Of a DNA stretch of 64,000 nt, positions 50,686 through 60,413 are shown piece after piece. Under the pieces are notes generated by a model. The model made no database searches. It worked only from the letters and a program-made list of their open reading frames with translations, and was not told the DNA's origin. Each line of letters opens with the position of its first letter. The first letter of the stretch is position 1. The stretch lies in contig NZ_FQTW01000004.1 of assembly GCF_900129035.1 (NCBI RefSeq), positions 124,001 to 188,000 on the forward strand, written 5' to 3'. The position numbers and the translations under genes are program-made. This DNA comes from Psychroflexus salarius. Its GTDB lineage: Bacteria > Bacteroidota > Bacteroidia > Flavobacteriales > Flavobacteriaceae.

Positions 50686-50710
50686 AAATAAATTTTTCAA
50701 AAACATCACA

Positions 50711-51391
50711 ATGAGTGGAATTTTAAAAACATCAATAGCACGAAAATTTGCTATGGCACTTTCAGGACTATTTTTAGTTCTTTTTTTGGCACAACACTTT
50801 ACCATTAATTTTACGTCGGTTGTTAGTCCAGACACCTTTAATGAAATTTCCCATTTTATGGGTACAAACTTTTTAGTTCAAGCCATTTTACAACCTGTAT
50901 TAATTTTTGGGGTTGTCTTTCACTTCATTATGGGTTTTGTTTTAGAAATCAAAAACAATAAAGCTAGAGTGGTTAAGTACAAAAACTACAATGGCGGCGC
51001 AAACGCACCATGGGTTTCTAGAAATATGATTATTTCAGGAGCTGTTGTTTTGGCATTTTTAGGCTTACACTTTTATGATTTCTGGATTCATGAAATGCAA
51101 GTTAAATATCTCCAAGGTGACATGAGCGGCTTAAATGCTGCTGGCGAATTTCGTTATTATGAAGAAACAGTTGCTAAATTTGCTGGTCAACCCGTAAGAT
51201 TAGGTATTTACGTATTATCATTTGTCTTTTTAATGCTTCACCTTTTACATGGGTTTGCTTCATCTTTTCAAACTGTTGGGTTTAACAATAAATATTCTAA
51301 AGGTTTAAAAGTTTTTACCAAAGCTTTTGCAATTGTTATCCCTTTAGGCTTCGCATTTATTGCTATATTTCACTACATCAATAATTTATAA
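50711..51391 (+). CDS. sdhC: Succinate dehydrogenase cytochrome b subunit
   Basis: A 226-residue single membrane anchor with five helices, as in the B-type (Bacteroides/Bacillus-like) succinate:quinone oxidoreductase with two hemes. His residues that can bind heme lie in LAQHFTINF, GVVFHFIMG, GLHFYDFW and HLLHGFASS. It begins the sdhCAB operon, 9 bases before sdhA. Confidence 0.93.
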   Translation: MSGILKTSIARKFAMALSGLFLVLFLAQHFTINFTSVVSPDTFNEISHFMGTNFLVQAILQPVLIFGVVFHFIMGFVLEIKNNKARVVKYKNYNGGANAPWVSRNMIISGAVVLAFLGLHFYDFWIHEMQVKYLQGDMSGLNAAGEFRYYEETVAKFAGQPVRLGIYVLSFVFLMLHLLHGFASSFQTVGFNNKYSKGLKVFTKAFAIVIPLGFAFIAIFHYINNL

Positions 51392-51400
51392 TTAAGGATT

Positions 51401-53404
51401 ATGTCAATTTTAGATTCAAAAATACCAAGCGGTCCGATTGCAGAAAAGTGGACCAAGCATAAAAATGAAATTAATCTTGTTAATCCTGCAAACAAGAGAA
51501 ATATAGACATTATAGTTGTTGGTACTGGATTAGCTGGTGCTAGTGCAGCAGCAACTTTAGCTGAATTAGGTTATAATGTAAAAACATTTTGTTTTCAAGA
51601 TTCACCTAGACGTGCGCATTCTATTGCAGCACAAGGTGGAATTAATGCTTCAAAAAATTATCAAGGCGATGGCGATTCTGATTATCGCTTATTTTATGAT
51701 ACAGTTAAAGGTGGTGATTACCGCTCTAGAGAAGCTAACGTATACCGCTTAGCTGAAGTTTCAAGTAATATTATCGATCAGTGCGTGGCTCAAGGTGTTC
51801 CTTTTGCACGTGAATATGGTGGCTTACTTGACAACCGTTCATTTGGTGGCGTGTTAGTTTCAAGAACTTTTTACGCCAAAGGACAAACAGGACAACAATT
51901 ACTACTCGGTGCATATTCAGCTATGAACCGCCAAATTAATCGAGGAAAAATTCAGGCTTTTAACCGTCATGAAATGATGGATATTGTAAAAGTTGATGGA
52001 AAAGCGCGAGGGATTATCGCTAGAAATTTAGTGACTGGTGAAATTGAACGCCACTCGGCTCATGCTGTTGTATTAGCCTCAGGTGGTTATGGTAATGTTT
52101 TCTTCTTGTCAACCAATGCCATGGGAAGCAATGTTACTGCTGCTTGGAGAGCTCATAAAAAAGGTGCATTTTTTGCTAATCCTTGTTTTACGCAAATTCA
52201 CCCAACTTGTATTCCAGTATCAGGTGACTTACAAGCTAAATTAACCCTGATGTCTGAATCATTAAGAAATGATGGACGTATTTGGGTGCCAAAACATCAA
52301 AAAGATGCCGAAGCGATTAGATCTGGCCAATTAAAACCAACAGAATTAAAAGAAGAAGATCGCGATTACTATCTAGAACGTCGATATCCAGCTTTTGGTA
52401 ATTTAGTTCCGCGTGATGTAGCTTCACGTGCAGCAAAAGAACGATGTGACGCTGGTTATGGCGTTAACAAAACAGGTCAAGCTGTTTACCTTGATTTTGC
52501 AAGCGCTATTGAACGCTATGGTAAAGAAAAAGCCTTTTCTTCTGGCCATAAAAATCCATCACAAGATGAAATTATAAAATTAGGTAAAGAAGTGGTGGAA
52601 TCTAAATATGGTAACTTATTTGATATGTACCAGAAAATTACCGACCAAAATCCTTATGAAACACCTATGATGATTTTCCCTGCAGTACATTATACTATGG
52701 GCGGACTTTGGGTAGATTATAATTTAATGACCACTATTCCTGGTTGTTATGCCGCTGGTGAAGCAAACTTTTCAGACCATGGTGCTAACCGTTTAGGTGC
52801 TTCAGCACTTATGCAAGGCTTAGCTGATGGCTATTTTGTATTACCTTACACAATCGGTGATTACTTATCGAACGATATTCAGACTGGTCCTATTTCAACA
52901 GAAACTAAAGAATTTGAGCAAGCTGAAAAAGAGGTTCTTGATAGTTTAAATCGTTTAATGAACATTAAAGGTGATAAACCAGTTGATTATTTCCATAGAA
53001 AATTAGGTTTAATTATGTGGAATAAATGTGGAATGTCTCGTAATGAAAATGAACTAAAAGAAGCGATTGAAGAGATTGCACAGCTTAGAGAAGAATTTTA
53101 CAGCAATGTTAGAATTCCTGGTAAAGCAACTGCTAAAAATGCAGAACTTGAAAAAGCAAGTCGTGTTGCAGATTTCCTAGAGTTAGGTGAATTATTTGCT
53201 AAAGACGCTTTAGATAGAAATGAATCTTGCGGTGGCCACTTTAGAGAAGAATACCAAACTGAAGATGGAGAAGCCCTAAGAGATGATGAAAATTACCGTT
53301 ATGTTTCTGCTTGGGAATATAAAGGTCAACCTAAAGATGCTGTTCTACATAAAGAGCAGTTGATTTTTGAAAATATTGAATTAAAAACGAGAAGCTATAA
53401 ATAA
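51401..53404 (+). CDS. sdhA: Succinate dehydrogenase flavoprotein subunit
   Basis: A 667-residue catalytic subunit that oxidises succinate to fumarate. FAD-binding [17 protein letters not shown] is at about residue 41, the His that carries covalent FAD is in [14 protein letters not shown], and active-site residues are in the [13 protein letters not shown] and [10 protein letters not shown] regions. The FAD-closing [17 protein letters not shown] follows. Length fits the B-type enzymes of Bacteroidota. sdhB follows after 7 bases. Confidence 0.97.
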   Translation: MSILDSKIPSGPIAEKWTKHKNEINLVNPANKRNIDIIVVGTGLAGASAAATLAELGYNVKTFCFQDSPRRAHSIAAQGGINASKNYQGDGDSDYRLFYDTVKGGDYRSREANVYRLAEVSSNIIDQCVAQGVPFAREYGGLLDNRSFGGVLVSRTFYAKGQTGQQLLLGAYSAMNRQINRGKIQAFNRHEMMDIVKVDGKARGIIARNLVTGEIERHSAHAVVLASGGYGNVFFLSTNAMGSNVTAAWRAHKKGAFFANPCFTQIHPTCIPVSGDLQAKLTLMSESLRNDGRIWVPKHQKDAEAIRSGQLKPTELKEEDRDYYLERRYPAFGNLVPRDVASRAAKERCDAGYGVNKTGQAVYLDFASAIERYGKEKAFSSGHKNPSQDEIIKLGKEVVESKYGNLFDMYQKITDQNPYETPMMIFPAVHYTMGGLWVDYNLMTTIPGCYAAGEANFSDHGANRLGASALMQGLADGYFVLPYTIGDYLSNDIQTGPISTETKEFEQAEKEVLDSLNRLMNIKGDKPVDYFHRKLGLIMWNKCGMSRNENELKEAIEEIAQLREEFYSNVRIPGKATAKNAELEKASRVADFLELGELFAKDALDRNESCGGHFREEYQTEDGEALRDDENYRYVSAWEYKGQPKDAVLHKEQLIFENIELKTRSYK

Positions 53405-53411
53405 GATCATT

Positions 53412-54158
53412 ATGAAGCTTAAATTAAATATATGGCGTCAAGAAGATGCCAACGCAAAAGGACAATTTGAAAGTTATGACTTAGATGGCATTGATGGTGA
53501 CATGTCATTTTTAGAGATGTTAGACGTCCTTAATAACAATTTAGTTGAACAAGGAGTTGAACCCGTAGAATTTGACCATGATTGTCGCGAAGGTATTTGC
53601 GGCATGTGTTCACTTCAAATTAATGGTGAGCCTCACGGACCAGACCGTCGCGTGACTACTTGCCAACTACACATGCGTAAATTTAAAGATGGTGACACCA
53701 TTACTATAGAACCGTTTAGAGCAAAAGCATTTCCTGTCATAAAAGATTTAGTAGTAGATCGCTCAGCTTTTGACCGTATACAACATGCAGGTGGTTATAT
53801 TTCAGTAAATACTTCTGGCAATACTCAAGATGCTAACTCTATTCCTATTGAGAAAGAAAACGCGGATATGGCCTTTAATGCAGCAACTTGTATTGGTTGC
53901 GGTGCCTGTGTAGCTGCTTGTAAAAATGCAAGTGCAATGTTATTTACATCGGCTAAAGTTTCTCAATATGCATTATTGCCACAAGGTGAAATTGAAGCAA
54001 CCGAGCGCGTATTAAATATGGTTGAGCAAATGGATAAAGAAGGTTTTGGTAATTGTACCAATACAGGCGCCTGCGAAATTGAATGTCCAAAAGGAATTTC
54101 TTTAGAAAACATTGCACGCTTAAACCGCGAATATTTATCAGCTAGTTTTAAGGGCTGA
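53412..54158 (+). CDS. sdhB: Succinate dehydrogenase iron-sulfur subunit
   Basis: A 248-residue electron-transfer subunit. The 2Fe-2S ligands are in CREGICGMC with the fourth Cys in TTCQLH. The C-terminal ferredoxin-like part has [11 protein letters not shown] and [12 protein letters not shown] for the 4Fe-4S and 3Fe-4S clusters. It passes electrons from FAD to the heme/quinone subunit. It ends the operon before a terminator at 54211-54242. Confidence 0.97.
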   Translation: MKLKLNIWRQEDANAKGQFESYDLDGIDGDMSFLEMLDVLNNNLVEQGVEPVEFDHDCREGICGMCSLQINGEPHGPDRRVTTCQLHMRKFKDGDTITIEPFRAKAFPVIKDLVVDRSAFDRIQHAGGYISVNTSGNTQDANSIPIEKENADMAFNAATCIGCGACVAACKNASAMLFTSAKVSQYALLPQGEIEATERVLNMVEQMDKEGFGNCTNTGACEIECPKGISLENIARLNREYLSASFKG

Positions 54159-54164
54159 TTAATA

Positions 54165-54194
54165 ATACCAAATCTCCTATAAAATATTTGGGAT
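54165..54194. repeat. 30-bp palindrome related to the 162-bp repeat at 61408
   Basis: The sequence starts ATACCAAATCT and ends ATATTTGGGAT; 11 of 15 positions pair with the opposite arm. The left arm and the next bases (CC-x-ATAAAATA) match the left end of the repeat at 61408-61569 nearly base for base. It looks like an internally deleted copy of that element. It lies 7 bases after the sdhB stop and before the sdh terminator. Confidence 0.6.
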
Positions 54195-54210
54195 AAGTTG
54201 AAAAAAAGCT

Positions 54211-54242
54211 AAAAAAAGCACCTTTTAAGAGGTGCTTTTTTT
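54211..54242. terminator. Terminator after sdhB
   Basis: A perfect 13-bp stem AAAAAAAGCACCT (54211-54223) with AGGTGCTTTTTTT (54230-54242) and a 6-base loop. It stops sdhCAB and, being A/T flanked, may also stop the convergent gene at 54255. Confidence 0.9.
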
Positions 54243-54254
54243 GTTGTAATGTTT

Positions 54255-55202
54255 TTAACTTATTGATTCCTCAACGCCTTTAAGCATGACATCCACTAAA
54301 GTTTTTAAATCGTATTTGTGCTCCCAATTCCAATCTTTTTGAGCGACAGAATCGTCTATGCTAGACGGCCATGAATCGGCAATGGCTTGTCTAAAATCGG
54401 GTTTGTAATTAATCTTGAATTCTGATACCTTCAACTTAATCGCTTCGGATAATTCATGCGGTGTAAATGAAATTCCGCCTAGGTTGTAAGATGAACGTAC
54501 ATTGATTTTATCGCCATCTGCTTCCATTAATTCTATGGTCGCTTTAATGGCATCATCCATATACATCATTGGTAGAGCGGTGTCTTCATTTAAAAAAGAT
54601 GTGTAAACTTCACCCTTAACAGCGCTATGAAAAATTTCAATCGCGTAATCAGTTGTGCCGCCACCAGGTGGTGTTTTATAGCTAATTAGTCCAGGATAGC
54701 GAATACTTCTAACATCAACACCATAGCGTTTATAGTAATATTCGCACCAGCGCTCTCCAGTTTGTTTACTGATGCCGTAAACTGTGCTAGGCTCCATTAT
54801 GGTTTGTTGAGGCGTATCAAGCTTAGGTGTAGTTGGACCAAAAACGGCGATGCTTGACGGCCAAAACAAATGCTTTATTTTTTGTTCTTTAGCAAGATTT
54901 AAAACATTAAAAAGAGAATTCATATTCAATTCCCAAGCTTTCATCGGAAATTTCTCGGCAGTCCCGCTTAACATGGCAGCCATCATATAAACCGTGTCAA
55001 TATCATAATGCATAATCACATCTTGAAGCTGTGCAAAATTCGTCGCATCTAAAACTTCAAAAGGTCCTGAAGCCATTAATTCGGCAGAACCTTCTCTTAT
55101 ATCACTTGCAATAATTGTATCTTTACCGTGTTTTTGACGCAATGTAGCAGTTAATTCAGAACCAATCTGTCCACAAGCGCCAACAATTAATGTCTTTGCC
55201 AT
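54255..55202 (-). CDS. L-threonine 3-dehydrogenase, GalE-like short-chain type
   Basis: A 315-residue NAD-dependent SDR enzyme. Rossmann motif is GACGQIG (about residues 7-13) and the catalytic Tyr-Lys pair is in TVYGISKQTGERW. KHLFWPSSIAVFGP supplies the active Ser. The pattern and length match the GalE-like threonine dehydrogenases described from Flavobacterium, which oxidise L-threonine to 2-amino-3-oxobutyrate; a sugar epimerase is the alternative, but the block SIRYPGLISYKTPPGGGTTD supports threonine dehydrogenase. It stands alone, with a -7 box upstream. Confidence 0.8.
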   Translation of the reverse strand: MAKTLIVGACGQIGSELTATLRQKHGKDTIIASDIREGSAELMASGPFEVLDATNFAQLQDVIMHYDIDTVYMMAAMLSGTAEKFPMKAWELNMNSLFNVLNLAKEQKIKHLFWPSSIAVFGPTTPKLDTPQQTIMEPSTVYGISKQTGERWCEYYYKRYGVDVRSIRYPGLISYKTPPGGGTTDYAIEIFHSAVKGEVYTSFLNEDTALPMMYMDDAIKATIELMEADGDKINVRSSYNLGGISFTPHELSEAIKLKVSEFKINYKPDFRQAIADSWPSSIDDSVAQKDWNWEHKYDLKTLVDVMLKGVEESIS

Positions 55203-55219
55203 AATTTAAAAAGTTTTTG

Positions 55220-55227
55220 CAAATATA
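55220..55227 (-). promoter_or_regulatory. Predicted -7 box (TATATTTG) for the threonine dehydrogenase
   Basis: Minus-strand TATATTTG matches TAnnTTTG, 17 bases before the ATG. No -33 TTG at usual spacing. Confidence 0.5.
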
Positions 55228-55284
55228 CAGATTGAAGTAGTCGAGAGATTAATTATTTCATAATTATAAATTGATAATATCTCT

Positions 55285-55292
55285 TATATTTG
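55285..55292 (+). promoter_or_regulatory. Predicted -7 box (TATATTTG) for the lipoprotein at 55317
   Basis: TATATTTG matches TAnnTTTG, 24 bases before the ATG at 55317. The region also contains a related ATATTTGATAATATC repeat-like stretch; no -33 TTG at usual spacing. Confidence 0.45.
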
Positions 55293-55316
55293 ATAATATC
55301 TTATAAATCAGATTAA

Positions 55317-55817
55317 ATGATTAAATATTTATTAGCTTTTATTATAGTTTCGTGCTGCTGGTCTTGTGACCATACTGAAGAAAAAGCAGTGACTAAAAAC
55401 ACTGATTTTTATGCTTTACAATTAAAAGTGGATACCATTGCTATCGCTCAACTTTCTAACAAAGCTGAAGAATTTGCCAATGAATGGAACGATTACCTTG
55501 CTATTAAAACTGAAATAACAAGAACAAAAGCCATGAATATTGGCGATGCGCTTAACAATGCCGAAAACATTATTAGAATAAGCGATTCTCTAAAGGTCAG
55601 TTTACCTGATACTTTTAATGTAGAACCTATAAAAGCAAGGCTAAAACTTATTGAAACACAAGCCAAAACTCAGCAACAGCTCCTCACCCGTAAAAGTCAG
55701 GACACAGCAACAATTAAAGAAAGTATTTACAAGCTTGTACAAGGTTTTAGTAGTTTAAATAGACAAATAAATGAACGCTTTATTGAAACACCTCAATTTA
55801 TTGAACCTAAAATTTAA
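55317..55817 (+). CDS. Small helical lipoprotein, function unknown
   Basis: A 166-residue predicted lipoprotein. Cys-rich start VSCCWSCDH offers candidate acylated Cys residues near positions 13-17. The mature part (about 40-150) is all helical and charged, with heptad-like spacing suggesting a coiled coil. I do not recognise a family. The next gene overlaps its 3' end, so they are likely translated together. Confidence 0.65.
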   Translation: MIKYLLAFIIVSCCWSCDHTEEKAVTKNTDFYALQLKVDTIAIAQLSNKAEEFANEWNDYLAIKTEITRTKAMNIGDALNNAENIIRISDSLKVSLPDTFNVEPIKARLKLIETQAKTQQQLLTRKSQDTATIKESIYKLVQGFSSLNRQINERFIETPQFIEPKI

Positions 55818-56286
55818 ATTAATTACAATTTTAGTCTTTGTTGTTAATCTCAGTTTTGCTCAAGAACAAGAAGAGATTAACCAAAGTCTCAACCAATGGC
55901 ATAAAGCCGCTGCCAATGCCAATGCTGAAAAATATTTTGATTTAATGACAGAAGATGCTGTTTTTGTTGGCTCAGATGCCGATGAAGTTTGGAGTCTAAA
56001 AAACTTTAAAGCATTTGCCATGCCATACTTCAACAATGGTAAAGCTTGGACGTTTACGCCTGTGAGTCGCAATATTTATGTAAACGCCAATAATATAGCT
56101 TGGTTTGATGAAGTATTAACCTCAACTCATATGGGTTTATGCCGTGGCAGTGGTATTGTAGAATTAGTTGATCATCAATGGAAAATTAAACATTATGTAT
56201 TATCTATTCTCGTTCCTAATGAATTAGTCGATCAAGTTAATGATAAAAAGAAACAGCATGATACTGAGTACATCAAAACACCCTAA
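55801..56286 (+). CDS. NTF2-like (DUF4440/SnoaL-like) secreted protein
   Basis: A protein of about 161-171 residues with a signal peptide ending LSFAQ and an NTF2-like fold: LNQWHKAAANANAEKYFDLM, VFVGSDADEVWS, NNIAWFDEVLTS and WKIKHYVLS. Such small domains bind ligands or act as enzymes in many contexts, so no function is assigned. Start is uncertain: ATG 55771 puts extra residues before the signal peptide and overlaps the lipoprotein by 47 bases; TTG 55801 gives a clean signal peptide with a 17-base overlap and is preferred here. Confidence 0.75.
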   Translation: MNLKFKLITILVFVVNLSFAQEQEEINQSLNQWHKAAANANAEKYFDLMTEDAVFVGSDADEVWSLKNFKAFAMPYFNNGKAWTFTPVSRNIYVNANNIAWFDEVLTSTHMGLCRGSGIVELVDHQWKIKHYVLSILVPNELVDQVNDKKKQHDTEYIKTP

Positions 56287-56371
56287 AACTAAACATTTTT
56301 CAAAAGTTGAAGTCTAAGTTGTAACGATATCAAAAAAACAAGACTTATATATTATAAAATCAAGTAAACCT

Positions 56372-58411
56372 ATGAAAATTAAACATTTAGCTTTGTCGGT
56401 AGCAACATTAGGCCTTGCAGCTAGTTGCTCAACAAACGAAACACAAAAAGATGCGCCAGGTATTGATGTTGAATACATGGATACTAGCGTAAGACCTCAA
56501 GACGATTTCTATACGTACGTTAATGGAAAATGGAATGAAACGGCTAAAATACCAGATGATCGAACATCTTGGGGCGGATTTCAAATCTTAAGAAAGCAAA
56601 CCGATGCTGATGTTTTAAGTATTTTAGAAAAAGCTGAAGCTTCCGGTAAATATGATAAAAATACCGATCAAGCTAAGGCAATTGCGGTGTTTAATTCAAT
56701 CTTAGATACCAAAGCACGAGATGAAAAAGGGATAAAGCCAATTATGCCTTACATTAATAAAATTGAAGCAGTGACTTCAATAAGCGCACTACAAGAGTTG
56801 CTAGCCACAAATCCTTCAGCAATATCAGCACCATTTTTTGGGCTTTCTGCGTATTCAGACCCGAATGATAGTAACATAAATGTAGCCTACATAGGCGTAG
56901 GTGGTTTAGGGTTGCCAGATCGCGATTACTATTTGAAAGAAGATGAAGATTCTAAAAAAATTCGCGAACAATATGTAGCTCATGTATCTAGAATGTTAAA
57001 CTATATTGGCGAAACTGATACCGAAGCTAAAGCTGAGCGTATTTTAGAATTGGAGACTCAGCTAGCTGAACCTCGTTTAGATAAAGTAGCGCGTCGTGAT
57101 TTCAGAAATTACAATAATCGCTATCATGTTAATGACTTAAATACCGTTGCCGAAAACATTAACTGGAAAAATTTCATGTCAGATTTAGGAATGGAATCAC
57201 TACCAGATACAGTTTTAGTTATGGAGCCAAAGTACATGAGTCAATTAGACCAAATGCTGGTTTCAACGCCTATTGAAGACTTAAAACTTCTTACAAAATG
57301 GGCCACATTTAACGATGCCACAGGACAACTTTCAACCGAGATAGAAAGAGCCAATTGGGAGTTTTACAGTAAAACTTTAAGTGGTGCCAAAGCTCAACGA
57401 CCTATCAAAGAACGTGCACTATCAGTAGTCAACAACACAATTGGAGAAGCTGTAGGTCAATTATATGTCGACGAAAAGTTTCCGCCAGAAGCTAAAGAAA
57501 AAGCTGAAGCTATGGTAACTAATGTAATTTCTGCATTCAAAAACAGAATTAACAACTTAGAATGGATGACAGATTCGACTAAGGCTAAAGCTATTGAAAA
57601 GCTTAACAAATTCACCGTTAAAATTGGTTATCCAGATGAATTTAAAGATTATTCAGATTTGAAGGTTGGCAAAAACAAGTCATACTACGAAAATATGTTA
57701 GCAGTTAGCGAATGGAATTTTAAAGACAATTTATCTAAAATCGGTAAACCAGTAGACAAAACAGAATGGGGCATGTCTCCACAAACTGTAAATGCTTACT
57801 TTAACCCATTGTATAATGAAATTGTTTTTCCAGCCGCTATTTTACAACCACCGTTTTATGATTATAAAGCTGATGCAGCTGTAAACTACGGCGGAATCGG
57901 TGCTGTAATTGGTCATGAAATTTCACATGCATTTGATGACTCTGGCGCCCGTTTTGACGCTGATGGCAATCTTAAAAATTGGTGGACTGATGAAGACTTA
58001 GAACAGTTTACAGCACGTGGTGAAAAATTAGCTGCACTTTACAGTAGCATTGAAGTATTAGATAGCGTTTACATTAATGGTAAATTTACTCTAGGTGAAA
58101 ACATTGGTGACTTGGGTGGTGTTTTAGGCGCTTACGATGGTTTACAAATGCATTTAAAAGAAAATGGTAATCCAGGTAAAATTGAAGGCTTTACACCAGA
58201 ACAGCGTTTCTTTTTATCGTGGGCAACCGTTTGGCGTACGAAAATGAGAGATGAAGCTTTGAAAACCAAAATTAAAACCGATCCACATTCTCCAGGACAA
58301 TACCGTGCTTATGTGCCATTACAAAATGTAGATGCATTTTATGAAGCATTTGACCTTAAAGAAGGTGATGAATTGTATTTAAAACCAGAAGATCGCGTAA
58401 GAATCTGGTAA
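56372..58411 (+). CDS. M13 family zinc metallopeptidase (neprilysin-like)
   Basis: A 679-residue secreted or lipid-anchored peptidase with lipobox AASC near residue 19. The N-terminal M13 domain (about 40-420) precedes the catalytic part: NAYFNP, zinc motif IGHEISHAFDD (about residue 514) and the third ligand in GENIGDLGG. PHSPGQYRA and a final Trp (RIW) are standard M13 features. It cleaves small peptides on the amino side of hydrophobic residues by family rule. Terminator at 58435-58473. Confidence 0.95.
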   Translation: MKIKHLALSVATLGLAASCSTNETQKDAPGIDVEYMDTSVRPQDDFYTYVNGKWNETAKIPDDRTSWGGFQILRKQTDADVLSILEKAEASGKYDKNTDQAKAIAVFNSILDTKARDEKGIKPIMPYINKIEAVTSISALQELLATNPSAISAPFFGLSAYSDPNDSNINVAYIGVGGLGLPDRDYYLKEDEDSKKIREQYVAHVSRMLNYIGETDTEAKAERILELETQLAEPRLDKVARRDFRNYNNRYHVNDLNTVAENINWKNFMSDLGMESLPDTVLVMEPKYMSQLDQMLVSTPIEDLKLLTKWATFNDATGQLSTEIERANWEFYSKTLSGAKAQRPIKERALSVVNNTIGEAVGQLYVDEKFPPEAKEKAEAMVTNVISAFKNRINNLEWMTDSTKAKAIEKLNKFTVKIGYPDEFKDYSDLKVGKNKSYYENMLAVSEWNFKDNLSKIGKPVDKTEWGMSPQTVNAYFNPLYNEIVFPAAILQPPFYDYKADAAVNYGGIGAVIGHEISHAFDDSGARFDADGNLKNWWTDEDLEQFTARGEKLAALYSSIEVLDSVYINGKFTLGENIGDLGGVLGAYDGLQMHLKENGNPGKIEGFTPEQRFFLSWATVWRTKMRDEALKTKIKTDPHSPGQYRAYVPLQNVDAFYEAFDLKEGDELYLKPEDRVRIW

Positions 58412-58434
58412 CATCAACAAAAATAGATCGAATC

Positions 58435-58473
58435 GAAGCCTTTTAGTTACTTAACTAAAAGGCTTCTTTTTTT
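58435..58473 (+). terminator. Terminator after the M13 peptidase gene
   Basis: A perfect 14-bp stem GAAGCCTTTTAGTT (58435-58448) with AACTAAAAGGCTTC (58453-58466), 4-base loop, then a T run to 58473. It lies 24 bases after the stop. Confidence 0.93.
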
Positions 58474-58535
58474 GAAAATAAATCAAAACTACACAAAATG
58501 AATTATATTTATAACTTCAGTTGAAGTTTATAGAT

Positions 58536-59678
58536 ATGAGAAAACTCTTAAAATGGTTCTTAATCAGCATCGCAACACTAATTATTTTACTTTATGTAAC
58601 CGATTACAATTATATTTTAAAAGGTATTCGAGTGGTGTACTTGACAGGTCATACCACAGCTTTTATAGATGATTATAAGTACTTTGACAACCGAAGTATT
58701 GAAAATAAAACCGTTCAAAATTGGCCTAAGGCTAACACTTATAACTCTATTAAACCAACAGAACGCTTAGATTCGGTTAACAATGCGCTTGGTACCACCG
58801 CTTTTTTGATTATTAAAAATGGGAAAATTATTTATGAAAACTATGCACCTGATTATACTAAGGACTCAAAAACGAATTCATTTTCGATGGCTAAAAGTAT
58901 TACAACAAGTTTACTGTTTAAAGCAATTCAAGATGGTTACATCAAAAGTTTAGAGCAACCTATAACCGATTTTTTTCCAGACTTTAAAGGTGAGTTTGCT
59001 AAAAGTACTACAGTAGGCGATTTAGCTTCGATGGCTAGCGGACTTAATTGGGAAGAACATTATTACAGTCCATTTTCGATGACGGCTCGCGCTTATTATG
59101 ATGATGAAATTGGTGAACTTGTTAACAGTTTAGAGGTTAACCAAGCTTCAGGACAAAGCTTTAAATATTTAAGTGGCAATACCTTACTACTGGGAATGAT
59201 TATTAGTAAAGCCACAAACAAAAGCCTGTCTGAATATTTAAGTCAAAGCTTTTGGCGTCCTTTAGGCATGCGTCAAACAGCCTATTGGCAATTAGATAAT
59301 GTTGAAAGTGGCATTGAGAAAGCTTACTGTTGCATTGCATCTAATGCACGTGATTTTGCTAAAATAGGACAATTGTTTTTACAAAATGGTAGTTGGAATG
59401 GAAAACAAATCATAGACACAAGTTATGTAAAACTAGCTACAAAAGCCCGTTTTAAAGAAAGCCCACAATATGGCTATGGTTTCTGGCTGAGTAATTATAA
59501 ATCTAAACAACTATTTAGTATGCGTGGTATTTTAGGGCAATATGTTATTGGTATTCCTGAAGACAATTTACTTATCGTTAGGCTTGGTCATCATCGGTCT
59601 AAAGAAAAAATCAATCATTTCCCGAAAGATTTTTATATTTATATTGATGAAACCTACCAAATGTTAAACCAAATCTAA
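58536..59678 (+). CDS. Serine hydrolase, beta-lactamase class C family
   Basis: A 380-residue membrane-anchored protein from ATG 58536. One N-terminal membrane helix (about 8-25) is followed by the hydrolase domain. The nucleophile motif SxxK is SMAK in SFSMAKSITT (about residue 122) and the second motif is in KYLSGNTLL. These domains serve as esterases, D-amino-peptidases or penicillin-binding proteins; a role in resistance is not implied. A TTG five codons earlier is a less likely start. It is 1 base before the exonuclease gene. Confidence 0.87.
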   Translation: MRKLLKWFLISIATLIILLYVTDYNYILKGIRVVYLTGHTTAFIDDYKYFDNRSIENKTVQNWPKANTYNSIKPTERLDSVNNALGTTAFLIIKNGKIIYENYAPDYTKDSKTNSFSMAKSITTSLLFKAIQDGYIKSLEQPITDFFPDFKGEFAKSTTVGDLASMASGLNWEEHYYSPFSMTARAYYDDEIGELVNSLEVNQASGQSFKYLSGNTLLLGMIISKATNKSLSEYLSQSFWRPLGMRQTAYWQLDNVESGIEKAYCCIASNARDFAKIGQLFLQNGSWNGKQIIDTSYVKLATKARFKESPQYGYGFWLSNYKSKQLFSMRGILGQYVIGIPEDNLLIVRLGHHRSKEKINHFPKDFYIYIDETYQMLNQI

Positions 59679-59679
59679 C

Positions 59680-60393
59680 ATGTTACACAAACTTCAACTT
59701 GAGCATATTTTGTTTTTAGATATTGAAACTGTTCCAGCTTATGAAAATTTTTCAGACTTACCTGAACAACTTCAGCTATTATTTGCTTCTAAAACAGCCT
59801 ATCGCCGTAAAGATGAAATTTCACCCGAGGATTTTTATTCAAGTGCTGGTATTTGGGCTGAGTTTGGAAAGATTGTTTGTATTTCTGTTGGATATCTGGT
59901 AAGCCAAGGAAGTGAACCACAGCTAAGACTTAAAAGTTTATATGGTGATGAAAGAGAATTATTATTAGAGTTTAAACACTTGCTAAACGATCATTTCAAT
60001 TTACCTTATCACCTCTTGTGCGCTCATAATGGCAAAGAATTTGACTTTCCTTACATCGCTAGACGAATGCTCATTCATGGAATTTCATTACCAGAAAAAC
60101 TTCAACTATTTGGTAAAAAACCATGGGAAATTCCGCATTTAGATACCTTAGAATTATGGAAGTTTGGTGACTACAAACATTATACTTCACTTAAATTGTT
60201 AACAGCAATATTAGGAATTCCGTCGCCTAAAGATGATATTGATGGTAGCCAAGTTCGCGACGTATTTTACAACGAAAAAGATATAGACCGAATTATAAAA
60301 TACTGCGAAAAAGATGTCCTAGCAATAGTTCAAGTCTTGAAAAAATTACGCCAAGAACCGCTGTTAGAAGAGCATCAAATAAAGTCGGTTTAA
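59680..60393 (+). CDS. Predicted 3'-5' exonuclease (DEDD family)
   Basis: A 237-residue protein with a PolB-type exonuclease fold and no polymerase domain. Metal acidic residues: FLDIETVPAYE (motif I), HNGKEFDFPYIARR (motif II, Asp) and YCEKDVLAIVQV (motif III, Asp with Tyr three residues before). It would trim DNA or RNA 3' ends. It follows the serine hydrolase gene by 1 base and precedes the T9SS type A gene by 20 bases; the functional link is not clear. Confidence 0.85.
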   Translation: MLHKLQLEHILFLDIETVPAYENFSDLPEQLQLLFASKTAYRRKDEISPEDFYSSAGIWAEFGKIVCISVGYLVSQGSEPQLRLKSLYGDERELLLEFKHLLNDHFNLPYHLLCAHNGKEFDFPYIARRMLIHGISLPEKLQLFGKKPWEIPHLDTLELWKFGDYKHYTSLKLLTAILGIPSPKDDIDGSQVRDVFYNEKDIDRIIKYCEKDVLAIVQVLKKLRQEPLLEEHQIKSV

Positions 60394-60413
60394 GTCATTT
60401 AATAAATTTAATT

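Noticed and set aside
55270-55310. Repeated ATATTTGATAATATC-like stretch as an operator
   Set aside because: The repeat is short, AT-only and imperfect; chance is likely in such AT-rich DNA, and it overlaps a likely -7 box.
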